From positions 3,938,567-4,002,566 of the forward strand of contig OY730173.1 in NCBI GenBank assembly GCA_963422465.1: a DNA stretch of 64,000 nucleotides, given 5' to 3'. The DNA comes from Lichina pygmaea. Its lineage: Eukaryota > Ascomycota > Lichinomycetes > Lichinales > Lichinaceae. The notes under the pieces are model-generated. The model saw nothing but the letters and a program-made list of their open reading frames with translations, searched no databases and had not been told where the DNA came from. Both the position numbers and the translations under genes were made by a program. Shown here piece after piece: positions 44,002 through 55,896 of this stretch (positions within the stretch are counted from its first letter, which is position 1; every line of letters begins with the position of its first letter).

Positions 44002-44445
44002 TGTTACGACCCAGGAGGAACACAGTCTTTATATACTTACAGAAAGCAGCAGACAGGATACTGGACAGAAGTACCAGACAGTGTGGCACGGGAACCAGTC
44101 ACGTGACCGGCAAGACAAACCAGGGGGTGCTCGCCGCAGCATGCATATGCACGAACAAGTGAGCAAAGTGAGCAGAGCTCACTGTGCTCACGAACTGAGC
44201 ACTATATAGTCTGGTGATAGTTCCCCTATGGAATGATCATCTTCAACTCATGTTGTGATCCAGACAACTAGATCTACTTTAATACAATCCTTTTGTACAA
44301 AGCTGTTGATCAGGTGTCACCACCACCATGTTCCACCAAACCTCTTCGTACTCCTTGACACTCCTCTCCTGCAAGAACCAACCCGCCTTCCACCTCTCAC
44401 CCTAATCCTATACTCGGATAGGACAGTACAGTACAGACTGCAACA
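44002..44445 (+). repeat. 5' LTR of A5 (type 2)
   Basis: 444 bp. Backward TATATAAAGA (44026-44035), TCACGTGACC (44099-44108), one copy of the unit AGTGAGCAAAGTGAGCAGAG, sense TATATAG (44204), then the R/U5 part shared with type 1. Confidence 0.92.
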
Positions 44446-44463
44446 CTTTGAAGACCCTCAAGG

Positions 44464-45107
44464 ATGAGTACCTCAGGAGCAACCAACCCCAACTTCCCAG
44501 ATGGAAAGATTAGCGTTGCCAAGCCAGACCTGTTCTACAGTGAAAGAAACAAGGTTGACGACTGGCTCATGCAACTCCAAGTCTACTTTCAATTCCAACC
44601 AGAGACAAAGCTGCCTAAGGACAAGTGGCCCCTCTTCGCAACCACTTACATGAGAGGCAATGCTTATTGATGGATCAAGCCCTACGTCAACAAACATCTC
44701 TCAGGAAACAGAGACCACAACAGCACAACAGAATAGATGACAAAATAGACGTGATTCAAGGACAAGATTAAAAGGATCCTTGGACTATCTAACAAAGACA
44801 AAGTGGCTATACAGATGATCCAGCACATCAAGCAACAACGCTCAGCCGCAGAGTACACCACGCAGTTCAAACAATACTCAGTACTGACTGACTGGGACAA
44901 CAACACCCTGATAGTCATGTACTGACATGGACTCAAGGAAAACATGAAGGATGAAATCACCTTTGACAGACAAGTGGTTGACACACTGGACAAACTCATC
45001 ACACAAGCAATTGACATTGATGAAAAACTATTCGAGCAAGCAATGGAGAAACACCATGACAGAGGATACAGCTGCCCCGCATAGCATGTGAGCAACCACT
45101 ACAAGCC
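44464..45107 (+). pseudogene. A5 gag, 5' part
   Basis: MSTSGATNPNFPDGK to YMRGNAY open for 69 codons, then TGA for CGA and further stops. Ends at 45107 (SNHYK), where B inserted. The gag continues at 51301 with PPNKAPPH. Confidence 0.8.
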
Positions 45108-45504
45108 TGTTAAAGGCCAGGCTGGGTTCACACAGAAACCGGTACAGTCTGTTGCTTTGTGGGGCGGATTCTAGACAGGGACTCGGTAGAGGAATAGACA
45201 GGTGGGGTAACTCTCCTGTGCTATCGTCTCTGTACGATGGGTTTGTATTGCTTGCATGTGTTCAGCCTGGAGAGCTAATCCCTCTGGGCTCTTTGGGGGT
45301 CTTTATACAGATGCCCCAAGGGGGGGGGTCTCCTCGAGGGGTATCATCCTTTTGCGTGGACGAGCTCCTCGCTTAGCTCCTGCTTGTCCACCGGACGAGC
45401 TCCTCGCTTAGCTCTTGCTTGTCCACCAGATCAGTCAGATGTTGTTCCGCATAACTAACACTTCTCCCTCACTTACCTGGGCTGTTCCAGTCTAGGCCTT
45501 AACA
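45108..45504 (-). repeat. 3' LTR of B
   Basis: 397 bp. Contains two direct repeats of about 37 bp around GACGAGCTCCTCGCTTAGCTC, each able to pair with the flanking GCTTGTCCAC/GTGGACGAGC, and a sense-strand TATAAAG (minus). Confidence 0.92.
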
Positions 45505-45565
45505 CTATCCCCTCCCTCCAAGGGTTCTGTCCCCAGATCCTTTTTGTTCCTGCTCCTCTTTTGCC

Positions 45566-46138
45566 ATAAACCAAAGCCAGACAACTTGAACTTGTTGTTG
45601 TGGTTTTCTCTCTTGTCGTGTTGGCAAAATAGGCAAGGAATCGAAAATCACATGCGGTGCTTGTCGTCGCGACCACGCCAAGTGTGTCGTGAGTTCTGCA
45701 TCGTCTTTTTGTTGTCGGTGTATCAAGAAGGGTTGTCGCTACGACCTTCATCTCTCAGAATCAGAATGGAAGAAGATGGAGCTTGAGTGCAAGCAGCTTG
45801 AGGCTCAGCTGCGGGAGACTGATGACCAACTGTCAAAGCTGCTTCCCTGGCAGATCTGCCTCTGCCGGCAGCTGGTTTGTCTCTCACAGAAGGAGGCTGA
45901 TGCCATCCGTCGTGAGCTGTCAGCCATCAAGGATCAAGAGTCCCTTGATGCTCAGGAACAAGAGGCCCTCCACGTTATCTGCGAACAGGAGGCCTGTCAA
46001 GCTGCTGCTCCACCATCCTTTGAGGACATCTTCTCTTCGGAGGCTTTGGCTTCTCTTGAGCTGTTGTCTCTGTCAGACCTGGTCGCTGCGGATTTGCTTG
46101 GTGGTAATCCACCAGTTTCTGGTTCATTGCAGAGCTGA
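45566..46138 (+). pseudogene. Antisense Zn-cluster/coiled-coil ORF of B
   Basis: Opposite to B gag-pol and between chromodomain and 3' LTR, the same place as in family A. The frame is open from 45590 (after a TGA) to the stop 46136-46138. A likely original start at 45566 reads ATA, one G-to-A change from ATG. Cysteine array CGACRRDHAKC then SSFCCRCIKKGC: CX2CX6CX8CX2CX4C with basic residues (RRDHAK, IKKG), zinc-cluster-like with a shorter last loop. Next comes a Leu/Glu/Lys/Gln segment (SEWKKMELECKQLEAQLRETDD and more), probably a coiled coil, then an acidic Leu/Ser-rich tail (EALASLELLSLSDLVAADLL) reminiscent of an activation region. It overlaps the chromodomain frame by 164 nt. Little sequence identity to the A version; shared position and architecture. 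Confidence 0.65.
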
Positions 46139-49100
46139 AGTTCTCGGTTGGTTCCCACGAATTCTCCTCTTTGTCAAATCCTAACCACTTCACCAGGTAC
46201 TTAGTTTTCCGTCTGTTTCTTTGACTATCCAGGATTCTTTCGACATCGTACTCTTCTTCGTTGTCCTCGAAGTTCCATTCTGTTTCAACCTCCGCGTCGC
46301 TGGGTGCTGGTTCAAGCAGCGAGACGTGGAATACTTGGTGTATCCTTGCTTTTCGTGGCAGTCTCAGTTGATAGTTGACCTTCCCAGTGCGCTTCTCAAT
46401 TTCGAATGGTCTGATTTGTACATGGTCCAGCTTTTTGCTTGGTCACTTCAAGCGCAGGTTTTTTGTTGATAGGTAGACCTTATCCCCCCTTTCCAGGGTT
46501 GGTCCCTTCAACCTTTTGTCATGTAATCGGTGGGCGGTGGTGTTCTGGGCACGGTCGATCATTGTTTTCAGCATCTCGTGCATAGCAGCAAGTTTGCTAA
46601 CATCGACAACATTGCCTCCTGCTGTTGCCTGCTATCAGGGGTTTCTTCCGTAGTTCGCAAAGAACAGTGTTGTCCCTGTCACACTGTGTTGCTGGTTGTT
46701 GTACGCAAACTGGGCTATTGGTAGCAGTTCCACCCAGTTGTCCTGCTGGTGGTTGATGTAGTGTTGTAGATACTGCTCTATTGTCTGGTTTGTCTGCTCA
46801 GTTTGTCTGTCGGTTTGTGGGTGGTAGGCTGTTGACATCCTTGTATCAATGCCAAGTTGCCTTGTCCATGTGTTCCAGAATTTCGAGGTGAAGAGTTTGT
46901 CTTGATCTGAGATGATTGTCTTTGGTAGCCCTTGGTGGCTTACCAGCTCTCTGAGTAGAACACTCGTGAGTTTGTTCACAGTTCCTGACTCTTTCCACAG
47001 GACCAGGTGGGTGTATTTGGTGAGTTTGTCAACAACCACCAAAATACTATCGTATACCACCTTTGTTGCTGGGTCTGTTGACTTTGGCAACTTGACCACA
47101 AAATCCATCGTGATAGTTTCCCATAGTGCCTCAGGTAGGTCCATCTGCTGTGCCTGCCCGTAGGGCTTATGCCTTGATGGTTTGTTCTTCGCGCACTGTT
47201 CACAGTTGTGGATGAACTCTGTCACCTTGCGCTTCATTCTGTCAAAGTGGTAGTTCCTTTGGATTTTCTCCAAGGTTTTATCTCACCCGGGGTGTCTGTG
47301 CAAAGGCCTGTCATGGTGCCTCCGGATCACCTCCTCTTGTGCTCTTTCTGGCATAATTTTCTTTTTGTTTGCTGTCTTGTGGCCAAGGGTAAGGAGTGGA
47401 CCCTTTGTTTCTGTTGTTGCCAGTTGGGGTTGGGCATAGACCAAGGTTTGTCCTTTTGTCACTAGGATTGGGTGTTCCTCTGTTGTTTTCTCATCCATCA
47501 GGTCTGGTCGCCTGCTGAGGGTGTCTGCTTGAGCATTCTCAGTGCTCTTCCAGTAGAGAATTTGGAAGTTGTATAATGCTAACAACTCTGCCCATCAAAC
47601 TTGTTGTCAGTTTAGCTTCTTCGTCGTTGTGAAGTAAGCTAAGTTTTTGTGGTCTGAGTACATGTCTATTGTGTATTTTGCCCCCTCCAAGTAAGGCCTC
47701 CATTCTTGGAATACGTCGACGATTGCTAACAACTTTTTGTTGTGAACATCATATCTCAGTTCTGGGCCAGAGAACTTTCTCGATCAGTATGCGACAGGGT
47801 GTAAGTGGTTGTCGGTGTCTGGTTGACACAAGCAGGATCCCAATGCTTGGTCCGAGGCATCAGTCTCCAGAATGATCCTCTTCTCAGAATCAAATGATGC
47901 CAAAATAGGTGCGGAGATGAATTTATCCTTCAACTCCTGGAAGACTGCTTGTTGGCTCTCCCCCCACCTGAAAGATTTGTTCTTTCTGGTTAACTCTGTC
48001 AAGGCTGCTGCTGTTCTTGAGTAGTCCTTGATGAATTGTCGGTAGAAGTTTGCAAACCCTAGGAAGGATTGTACTTCTTTGAGGTTTTTGGGTGTTGGCC
48101 AGTCTTGTACTGCTGCCGTCTTCGTGTTGTCTATTCAGATTCCTTCTGTTGTCAGGATCAACCCCAAATATTCTACTTCCTTTGTGTGGAAAACACTTTT
48201 ATCCAGGCGTAACCTCATCCCTGCTCTCTGGAGCGCATGTAGGATCTTTTTGACATGCTGTCTGTGCTCCTCCAAGGTTCCATTGGTGTATACCAAGACG
48301 TCGTTGATATAAGCGGTGATAAATATGTCCAGGTATTGTCGGAGGACAGTGTTAATAAGTGATTGGAATGTCGCCGGTGCATTCGTAAGGCTGAATAGCA
48401 TCACAGTATACTTGTAGTGCCTGTACCTCGTACAAAAGGCTGTCTTCCATTCTTCACCGTCTTTCATCCTAACCAGGTTGAAAGCACCTTGAATGTTGAA
48501 CTTGGTAAACTATTTGGCTCCTTGGATCTGGTCTTGGATTTCTGATATCAATGGCAGTGGGTAGTGGTTTTTCACTGTAATCACATTTAGCTGCCGATAA
48601 TCAACACACAGTCGAAGTTTACTGTCTTTCTTTGGCACAAACAATATCAGGTATCCAGCCGGTGATGTTGAAGGTCTTATGAACTCTTTCGCTAGGTTCT
48701 TGTCCAGGTAGTCTCTCAGGGCCTCAAGCTCTTTTGCTGACAGAGTGTAGATAGAGCTGTGTGTGGGTTTTTTTCCATCTTCCAGCAGAATCTTGTGGTC
48801 CCACTCCTGATGTTCTGGTAGCGTCGCGATCGCTGTTTCTTTGAACATCTCCTGGTATTCTTTATACTCACTTGGCAACTGCGGTGCCTGAGTCTCGCCC
48901 ACGGCATCTTGCGTGGTGCAAAGTTGTTGTGTTCGGGGTTTCATCCAGGCCACACAGGCCTCCCCACACTGGTGGTATCTCTTCCACCGTGTCAGTGAGA
49001 TTTCTTTAATTGTCACCCCTGGTTCTGACGTGACCAGTGTCTCATCCAGAAAGACTAGTTGCCTTCTTTTCCAGTCAATCCTTGGGTTTTGTTTTTCCAA

Positions 49101-49571
49101 CCACGGAAGTCCCAATATAACTTTGTGTGGTATCCAGACCAAGTTGAATTCTTCTGTTCTGATCGTCATGCCATGGACACTCAGTCTCAGACTCTTAGTC
49201 TCCTTTGTCACTCATCCCTTGTCTTTGGAGAGTGGTGTTCCGTCCACTACCATCAACTAGTAGGGGTCTCTCTTGCCTTGGACTAGAACCTTGTTTCTTC
49301 TGGCAAAGCTTTCTGACATGAAGTTGCCAGTCGCACCAGAGTCAATCATGGCCTTAGCCAACCGCCCATTGACTCTGATCTTGATGTGAAAGTGCAGGCT
49401 GCAGGCTGTTGTGTCAAGACTTGGCTTGACTCCTTCCTCCCGGGGTGTTGTCTTGCCTGCTCTTCCAACCCCGGTTTTGAAGAGTGCTGCTAGTTTTTTG
49501 AGCTGCCTAGGCCCTGGGCCTGACGCTCTACCGCGTGTTGTTTGCATTGTGTGGTGGTGCATCATTCCCAC
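45975..49571 (-). pseudogene. B pol
   Basis: Protease AMIDSGATGNF (about 49340). RT 48510-49211 ([17 protein letters not shown]) and 48135-48467 with the catalytic motif changed to YIND. RNase H 47784-48002 (ETDASDQALGSCLC), connection 47283-47585, integrase 46635-47273 (zinc-binding HNCEQCAKNK, core MDFVVKLPKS, ISDQDKLFTS, TDRQTEQTNQ), and chromodomain at 45975-46193 (MKWLGFDKEENSWEPTENF). All in one frame; stops at the ends of these segments are transitions. Confidence 0.85.
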
Positions 49572-49599
49572 AGGTCTTGGTTACAGTCATCAGCAATGT

Positions 49600-50860
49600 C
49601 TCTGATCTGTATGATGCTGAGGGTATTGTCAACCCCTTGTGACACTTGTGTCTCCCCTATTTCTGATAGAGTTGTGTCCTGTCGTCAAAGGACAGGTTTG
49701 TCGGGGACTGGTGGTGGCTGGGTTTCCTTGTCGTCAACCTGTTCCTCCATATAGCTGGTTGTGTCAAACTCGGAGATCAGGTCTTCCTCCCAGTAGATCT
49801 TGTTGACCCTCCTTCAGACCTTGTCAAGGTGGTCCAAGGTTTCTTGGAGCATGTTCTCAAGTTTTTCGGCGTGTTGTCAGAGGTTGTCCTCCTCTCTGAG
49901 GAGTGCCACCTCAGGGTGATTGTGGGGCAGTGTGCCTTGGGGGGCTCTCTGGGGCTCCTCCATCTCCCTGCCTTTCCAGGCACTTGTGGCGTTCAACTGC
50001 TTCCCTTTGCCCTCCTTGTTCTTCTTCTTGCTCCTGCAGTTTACCGCAAGGTGGCCCACTTTCTGACAGTTGTAACACTTCCGTGTCTTCTTCTTTTGTG
50101 GTTCCGCCGCATCGATTTCCATAGGTACCAAGCCGTAGTTATCTTTGGCAGGTGTTGGCTTTTTCTTCACCCATAGTTTTGTCTGCTTGCCTCACTTCTC
50201 AAGCTCTCTCTCGAACTGTCGGTCGTTGATGCGAGCTGCAGTCTCAATCATTTCGTAGAGCTCGGTTGGTCAGTCTCCTCACGCGATGTCGTCCTTGACT
50301 TGTTCCTTGAGGCCTTGGTAGAATAGTGCTGTTAGTGCACTGTCCCCCCACTGAGTTCTCACTGCTAGTTGTTGGAACTTCGCTGCAAATTCTGATGCTG
50401 ATCCAGTTTGCTGCAGTGCTTGGAGCTTTCATTCCGCATCCTTTTCCTTGTCAAGGATCCCAAACATCTTTCTCATGGCTGTCTTAAAGGTTTTCAAGCT
50501 TCCCATGACCTGTCGGGTATTGTCTTCTTGCTCCTTGGGGTCTGCCTGATTGTCTAGGTAATCTCTTAAGTAGATGTTGAACCAAGTGAAGGCTGGTCCT
50601 TCCAGGTAGGAGGCTGCAAATAGCACCTTCTCCTGGTCTGTTGGGAACTGGGCTGTGTTGAACCTATAGTAGAGCTCCAGTTGTGAGAAGAACAACTCCA
50701 GTCCTCCCCTGGATCTATCGTACCTCTTCGGAGCACCTACCTTCAAGGGCTTCAGGGGTAGGTTAACAACAGGTGCCGCCTGGGCAGCCTGGGCCTGAGC
50801 TGCCTGAACAGCCTGGGCTTGGGCTGCCTGAGAAGGGGTAGGGCTTTGTGGATCCACCAT
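49600..50860 (-). pseudogene. B gag
   Basis: ATG 50860: MVDPQSPTPSQ, then an Ala/Gln-rich repeat (AQAQAVQAAQ), capsid-like YYRFNTAQFPTDQEKVLF and FTWFNIYLRDYLDNQ. A stop at 50429, then in the same frame a zinc knuckle CYNCQKVGHLAVNC at about 50050-50090, and a coiled-coil-like segment (AEKLENMLQETLDHLDKV) before the pol. Pol is in another frame, so Gag-Pol would need a frameshift. Confidence 0.8.
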
Positions 50861-50898
50861 TGTATCAAGTCAGTGTCCTGTACGTTAGAGACTGAAAC

Positions 50899-51295
50899 TG
50901 TTAAAGGCCAGGCCAGGTTCACACAGAAACTGGTACAGTCTGTTGCTTTGTGGGGTGGATTCTAGACAGGGACTCAGTAGAGGAATAGACAGGTGGGGTA
51001 ACTCTCCTGTGCTATCATCTCTGTACGATGGGTTTGTATTGCTTGCATGTGTTCAGCCTGGAGAGCTAATCTCTCCGGGCTCTTTGGGGGTCTTTATACA
51101 GATGCCCCAAGGGGGGGGGTCTCCTTGAGGGGTATCATCCTTTTGCGTGGACAAGCTCCTCGCTTAGCTCCTGCTTGTCCACTGGACGAGCTCCTCGCTT
51201 AGCTCTTGCTTGTCCACCGGATCAGTCGGATGTTGTTCCGCATGACTAACACTTCTCCCTCGCTTACCTGGGCTGTTCCGGCCTAGGCCTTAACA
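50899..51295 (-). repeat. 5' LTR of B
   Basis: 397 bp. The outer (right) end is followed by the AAGCC duplication. The leader on the minus strand starts GTTTCAGTCTCTAACG and reaches the gag ATG after 38 bases. Confidence 0.92.
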
Positions 51296-51300
51296 AAGCC

Positions 51301-52156
51301 GCCTAACAAGGCACCACCACATAACCCATATGGCTATGCACCCATGGAACTGGATGCAGTCCACTACAAGGGAAGGTTCATGAAGGGAAGGAATAATAAA
51401 AAAGGGAAAGCACTGAAGTGCTATGCCTGTGGCAAGCTAGGCCACATGGTGAAAGACTGTTGTTCAAAGAACAAGGTGCACTGACAGCAACTTAATACGC
51501 TTGACAGAGACTGGAATGTCATCAAGCCAGAGGACCCACCAGAAGAGGCTCAGCTATCTCTTGAACAATAGGACAACTACAATCAGACATTGGAAGCAGC
51601 CCACCAACTGGCAACATCAGGAGGTAAGGACCTACCAGAACAGATAGGTCAGGACAAGAGACAGGAGCTGTTAACCACCTCTGATGGGGACCAAGACAAA
51701 CCTGCGTCTATCAAAGAAGAAATACCACAAGGAAGCTATGCTTACAGCATGGACCCACAAAATCTACAGCATGGTGAACTACAGTGGAGGTTTTGCACAA
51801 AGTACTACTGCACCTACCACGAACAACTACGAAGGTACAGAGGACATTCACCCTACCACGCCACCTGCCACAAGCATTGGGTCAATTGCGAGAAGGATGT
51901 GTGTGAGATCCATCTTTGGGACAAACACCAACACACCGCATTCCCCGGGCACACACATGACTGGCACAAACACCTCATATTCCTACAGCAAGGCAACAAC
52001 CACAACTGCTATGTCAACAATTGGCAGTACTGCCTCAAGCCTGGATGTGACAAGTATCAGCAAGACAAATTCATGAACAGATTCCTCAGAACTGATGGGA
52101 ATAGCTGGACCTATTGCCCAGTCAGTGGAAAGACACTTCAATCAGGAAAAGACTGA
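51301..52156 (+). pseudogene. A5 gag C-terminus and WX2CX4CX2H region
   Basis: Resumes at PPNKAPPH after B. Knuckle CYACGKLGHMVKDC near 51420-51460, then the shared TGA, TAG at 51569, and 188 open codons from 51590 with the three motifs intact (FCTKYYCTYH with Tyr for the His, HWVNC..DVCEIH, WQYC..PGCDKY with Tyr replacing the last His). Confidence 0.75.
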
Positions 52157-52194
52157 ACTCCCTTGTCAAGGGGCAACATTGGGAGCTTAACAAC

Positions 52195-55100
52195 ATGACC
52201 CCTAGCAACACAAAGCACCTGCAATTGCCTGTGTCACTACACACCAACACGCCAGTACAGACATACACACTTGTTGACTCTGGAGCCAGCGGAAACTACA
52301 TCTCAAGATAACTTTACGACACCCTCAGCACTGGAAGGAGACGCAAGCAGCAGCCCTATCAGCTCACAATAGCAAATGGACAGACAGAGCTAGTCTGCCA
52401 TAAGACGCAGCCAATGGAAATAGTTACCAGACACTATGCTGAAAGGATCCACCTTGATATTGTTGAGTTGGCCACTCAGGATATCTATTTAAGGATGCCT
52501 TGGCTAAAGAAGCACAACCCAGTTGTTAACTGGAGGACAGGAGTACTCACATTTAGGAACTGCACTAACAACACAGCTCAGACCTGTTACCAGCCGCAGA
52601 AGGTATAGACAGATGAGGGAAGGAATCCTCAGTGGAACCTCACTGACAGAAAGGACAACTCTCAAGAGAAGAGGTCTGCCTTGACAGGCACACCCCAGAA
52701 CTAGGTGGCCAAACAGTCAGAGATGAAGAGAGAGGAAGTTGTTAACTCTCTGGAGATCCCTGAAGAGTACTGACCTGGGTATGATAACCTCTTTCAGGAA
52801 GAGACAACAACAGCAGTATTACCTAAGCACCAACCTTGGGATCATGAGATCAAGTTGCAACCAGGGACAGAGCCAGAATTTGGACCAATTTACCAGTTAT
52901 CAGAGAAAGAGCTCCAAGTACTTTGCGAGTACCTGGAGGAAAACCTGAAAAAGAGTTTCATTCAAGAATCTCAATCACCAGCAGGATACCCGATACTATT
53001 TGCGCCAAAGAAAGATGGAAGTCTTCGACTTTGTGTGGATTACAGGAAACTCAACAACATTACCATCAAGAACTGATATCTGTTGCCAAATACAAACAAA
53101 TTGTGAGACAGGATCAGCCAAGCTACAATCTTTACCAAGCTGGACTTGAAAGGAGCATACAACCTGATACGCATGAAAGAAGGAGAAGAATGGAAGATAG
53201 CCTTCAGAACCTGATACAGACACTACAAGTATCTGGTGATGCCATTCAGACTCACGAACACACCAGCAACATGTCAAGCATTGATCAATAACATCATCAG
53301 AGCACACCTGGACTAAACAGCTATCACCTACCTGGACAACATTCTTGTCTACTCGAACACACAACAAGAACATACCAAATATGTGAAGGATGTTCTACGA
53401 TGCCTACAAGAGGCAGGGCTCAAGCTTAACCCAAAGAAATGCAAGTTCAACAAACTGGAAGTTGAATTCCTCAGATACATCATAGGGATCAAAGGGATCA
53501 AGATTGACCCTGAGAAAATCAAAGTGATTCAGCAATGGCCAACACTGACATCAGTTAAGGAAGTACAAGCCTTCCTAGGATTTGCCAACTTCAACTGACA
53601 GTTCATAAAGAACTACTCACAGATGGCAACACCACTGACAGAACTCACAAAGAAGGACATGGAGTACTGGTGGACGGAGAGACAACAAAAAGTATTCCAA
53701 CAGCTCAAGGACACTTGCACCAAGGAGCCAGTTCTTCTCAACTTCAAGACAGGCCAACCAACATGAATCAAGACAGACACTTCAGATCAGGCAGTGGGAG
53801 CATGTCTATGCCAACAGGCAGACAGCAAGTGGCACCCAGTTGCCTACTACTCACGAAAAATGACACAAGCAGAACAAAACTATGATATCCACAATAAAGA
53901 GCTACTGGCAGTCATCAACACACTTGAACACTGGAGAGTGTACACGGAAAGCAGTTCTGAACCCACTATTCTCACAGACCACAAGAATCTGACAATGTTC
54001 ACGACAACCAAGAAGCTGAACAGACAGCAAGTCAGATGGGCTGAACTCCTAGGGCAACACAAGTTCAAGATCTTGTACACCCCTGGACAAGACAATAGGA
54101 GAGCAGACACACTAAGCTGACGAAAAGACCACATGGAAGATGATGAACACCAAGGAACAATCTTACAGCAGGACCAGCAAGGAAACCTGGTGCCTCAACT
54201 GCAGATCAATAAGCTCACAGCAGAAGACACTGAAGCACTAATAAGGAACTACCACGATAATCCAGCATATAGTCACCCAGGAATCTCCAAGACCACAGAC
54301 CTTATCCAACAGGCAGGGAACAATGTTATTAACCTCTGACAACATGTCACAAACTACATCAGCAAGTGTCTACTATGCCAGAAAAACAAACATGGAAGAC
54401 ATAAGCTATATGGAGAAGGACACCCGAACACAATACCGAGAGGTCTGTGGGAAGACATGTCAATAGACTTCATCACAAAGCTACCCAAGTCCAAAGACCC
54501 AGTCACAGGAATCACCTACGACTTGATTATGGTGATAGTGGACAGATTCACAAAATATCTAATAGCAGTACCATTCAAGGAGACCCACACAGCAGAACAG
54601 TTGGGACACCTCTTATTGGACAGATTGGTCAGAGACCACGGAGTTCTGATCATGATCATTACAGACAGAGACAAACTCTTCACATCCAACTACTGGAAAA
54701 CAATCAGTGCAGCCATGGGAACAAAACCTAAAATGTCTACGGCCTATCACCCACAAACTGACAGCCAGACAGAGCAAGCAAACCAAGTCCTGGAGACTTA
54801 CTTACAGCATTACATCAACCAGACCCACAGCAATTGGGTACAGTTATTACCGGTGGCACAGCTGGCAATCAACCAGCACAGATCAGACTCAACAAAGGAA
54901 TCACTATTTTTTGCTAATTTTAGACAACATGCAAACATCAGGATGCCAAGCAGAGCTTCACCAAACATGGAGAAAGCACTCCAACATGACAAGCTCCTAC
55001 AACAAACACACACGATGATGAGGCACTACCTTCAAGAGACCTCAGAAAGAATGCAACATCAAATAGACAAGAAATCAAAAATAGCACCTCAGCTAAAGAA

Positions 55101-55400
55101 GGGGGATAAAGTCTACCTCCTCACAAGAAATTGGAAAATGAAGAAACCAAAGACAAAGAAACTTGACAACATCAAGGTCAGACTATTTTTGGTTGAAGAA
55201 AAAACAGGACCAGTCAACATCAAGATACAACTACCAAGGGATGCCAGAGTCCATCCAAACTTTCATATATCAATGATTGAACCAGCCGACCAGAGCACAC
55301 TCTTGCAGGAAACATTCCATTATCAACCTGAAGAAGAACAAGAGTTTGAAGTTGAACAGATCCTGGCTAGAAAAGCTTCTTCTGCGACAGTTTCAGCAGG
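52195..55400 (+). pseudogene. A5 pol with chromodomain deletion
   Basis: Protease LVDSGASGNYIS at about 52275. RT with [10 protein letters not shown] and YLDN for YLDD (about 53330). RNase H 53794-54120, integrase core and C-terminus in one 346-codon frame 54457-55497 (MSIDFITKLPKS, ITDRDKLFTS, TDSQTEQA). The frame runs from QILARKA directly into SSATVSAGAG: about 90 bp holding the chromodomain core ([18 protein letters not shown] in A1) is missing at about 55373. Confidence 0.8.
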
Positions 55401-55853
55401 AGCAGGACTGAACAGCTCAGCCTGCAAGAGAGATGTGTCAATGACTGATCAAGTCAAATCCTCGCTATCTGACTCCATCTCTTTCACCAAGCACTGAAGC
55501 TTCTGCTTCGCACGGACCTTGGTGCCCTCCAACACTTTTCACTTCCGAGACAGACAAGCCTGCACTGTGGCAAGTTGTTCAAAGAGTGCATCGCGCGTTG
55601 CCTTGTCAGTGGCCACATCCTCACAGAGGTTGTCCTGGGACATGTCCAGAGATTCCCAGAACACAGAGACACAAGACCTTCCACGCTGAGTGCACACAGC
55701 ACATTTCAACTTATCGTCTTCTCCCAGCATCTGGAAGCACAGACAACCACGGAGAACACAAAAGTCGCAGGGCGTACACGAAACAAAACCCTGATTGCAG
55801 ATTTGAGCAGCAAGCTGAGTTCGGCTAACAGTTGCACGTGACTTTGGAGGCAT
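55380..55853 (-). pseudogene. Antisense Zn2Cys6-like ORF of A5 (type 2)
   Basis: ATG 55853: MPPKSRATVSRTQLAAQ, open for 104 codons with no stop at codon 11 (Arg here). This is the evidence that the TGA in type 1 copies is secondary. Cysteines CDFC, GCLC, CAVC, GRSC fit CX2CX6CX11CX2CX6C. Leu-rich region SLDMSQDNLCEDVATDKA follows, then TGA. The 3' end runs into the chromodomain deletion. Confidence 0.65.
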
Positions 55854-55896
55854 GACCAGATTTCATCAAGATGATGAAAGATAGAGAGAAGGATAG

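Larger units (their letters stand above)
45108..51295 (-). mobile_element. B: complete family B Ty3/gypsy chromovirus, innermost insertion
   Basis: 6188 bp, two 397 bp LTRs with TGTTAAAG/CTTAACA-type ends, AAGCC duplication (45103-45107, 51296-51300). It reads right to left: gag, protease, RT, RNase H, integrase, chromodomain, antisense ORF, purine tract (CCCTCCCTCC on plus), LTR. All pol pieces are in one frame with about six stops. The LTRs differ by roughly 15 transitions that I can count and no indels. It retains many CpG and is the youngest insertion by position. Its gag is related to C but the LTRs are different. Confidence 0.94.
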
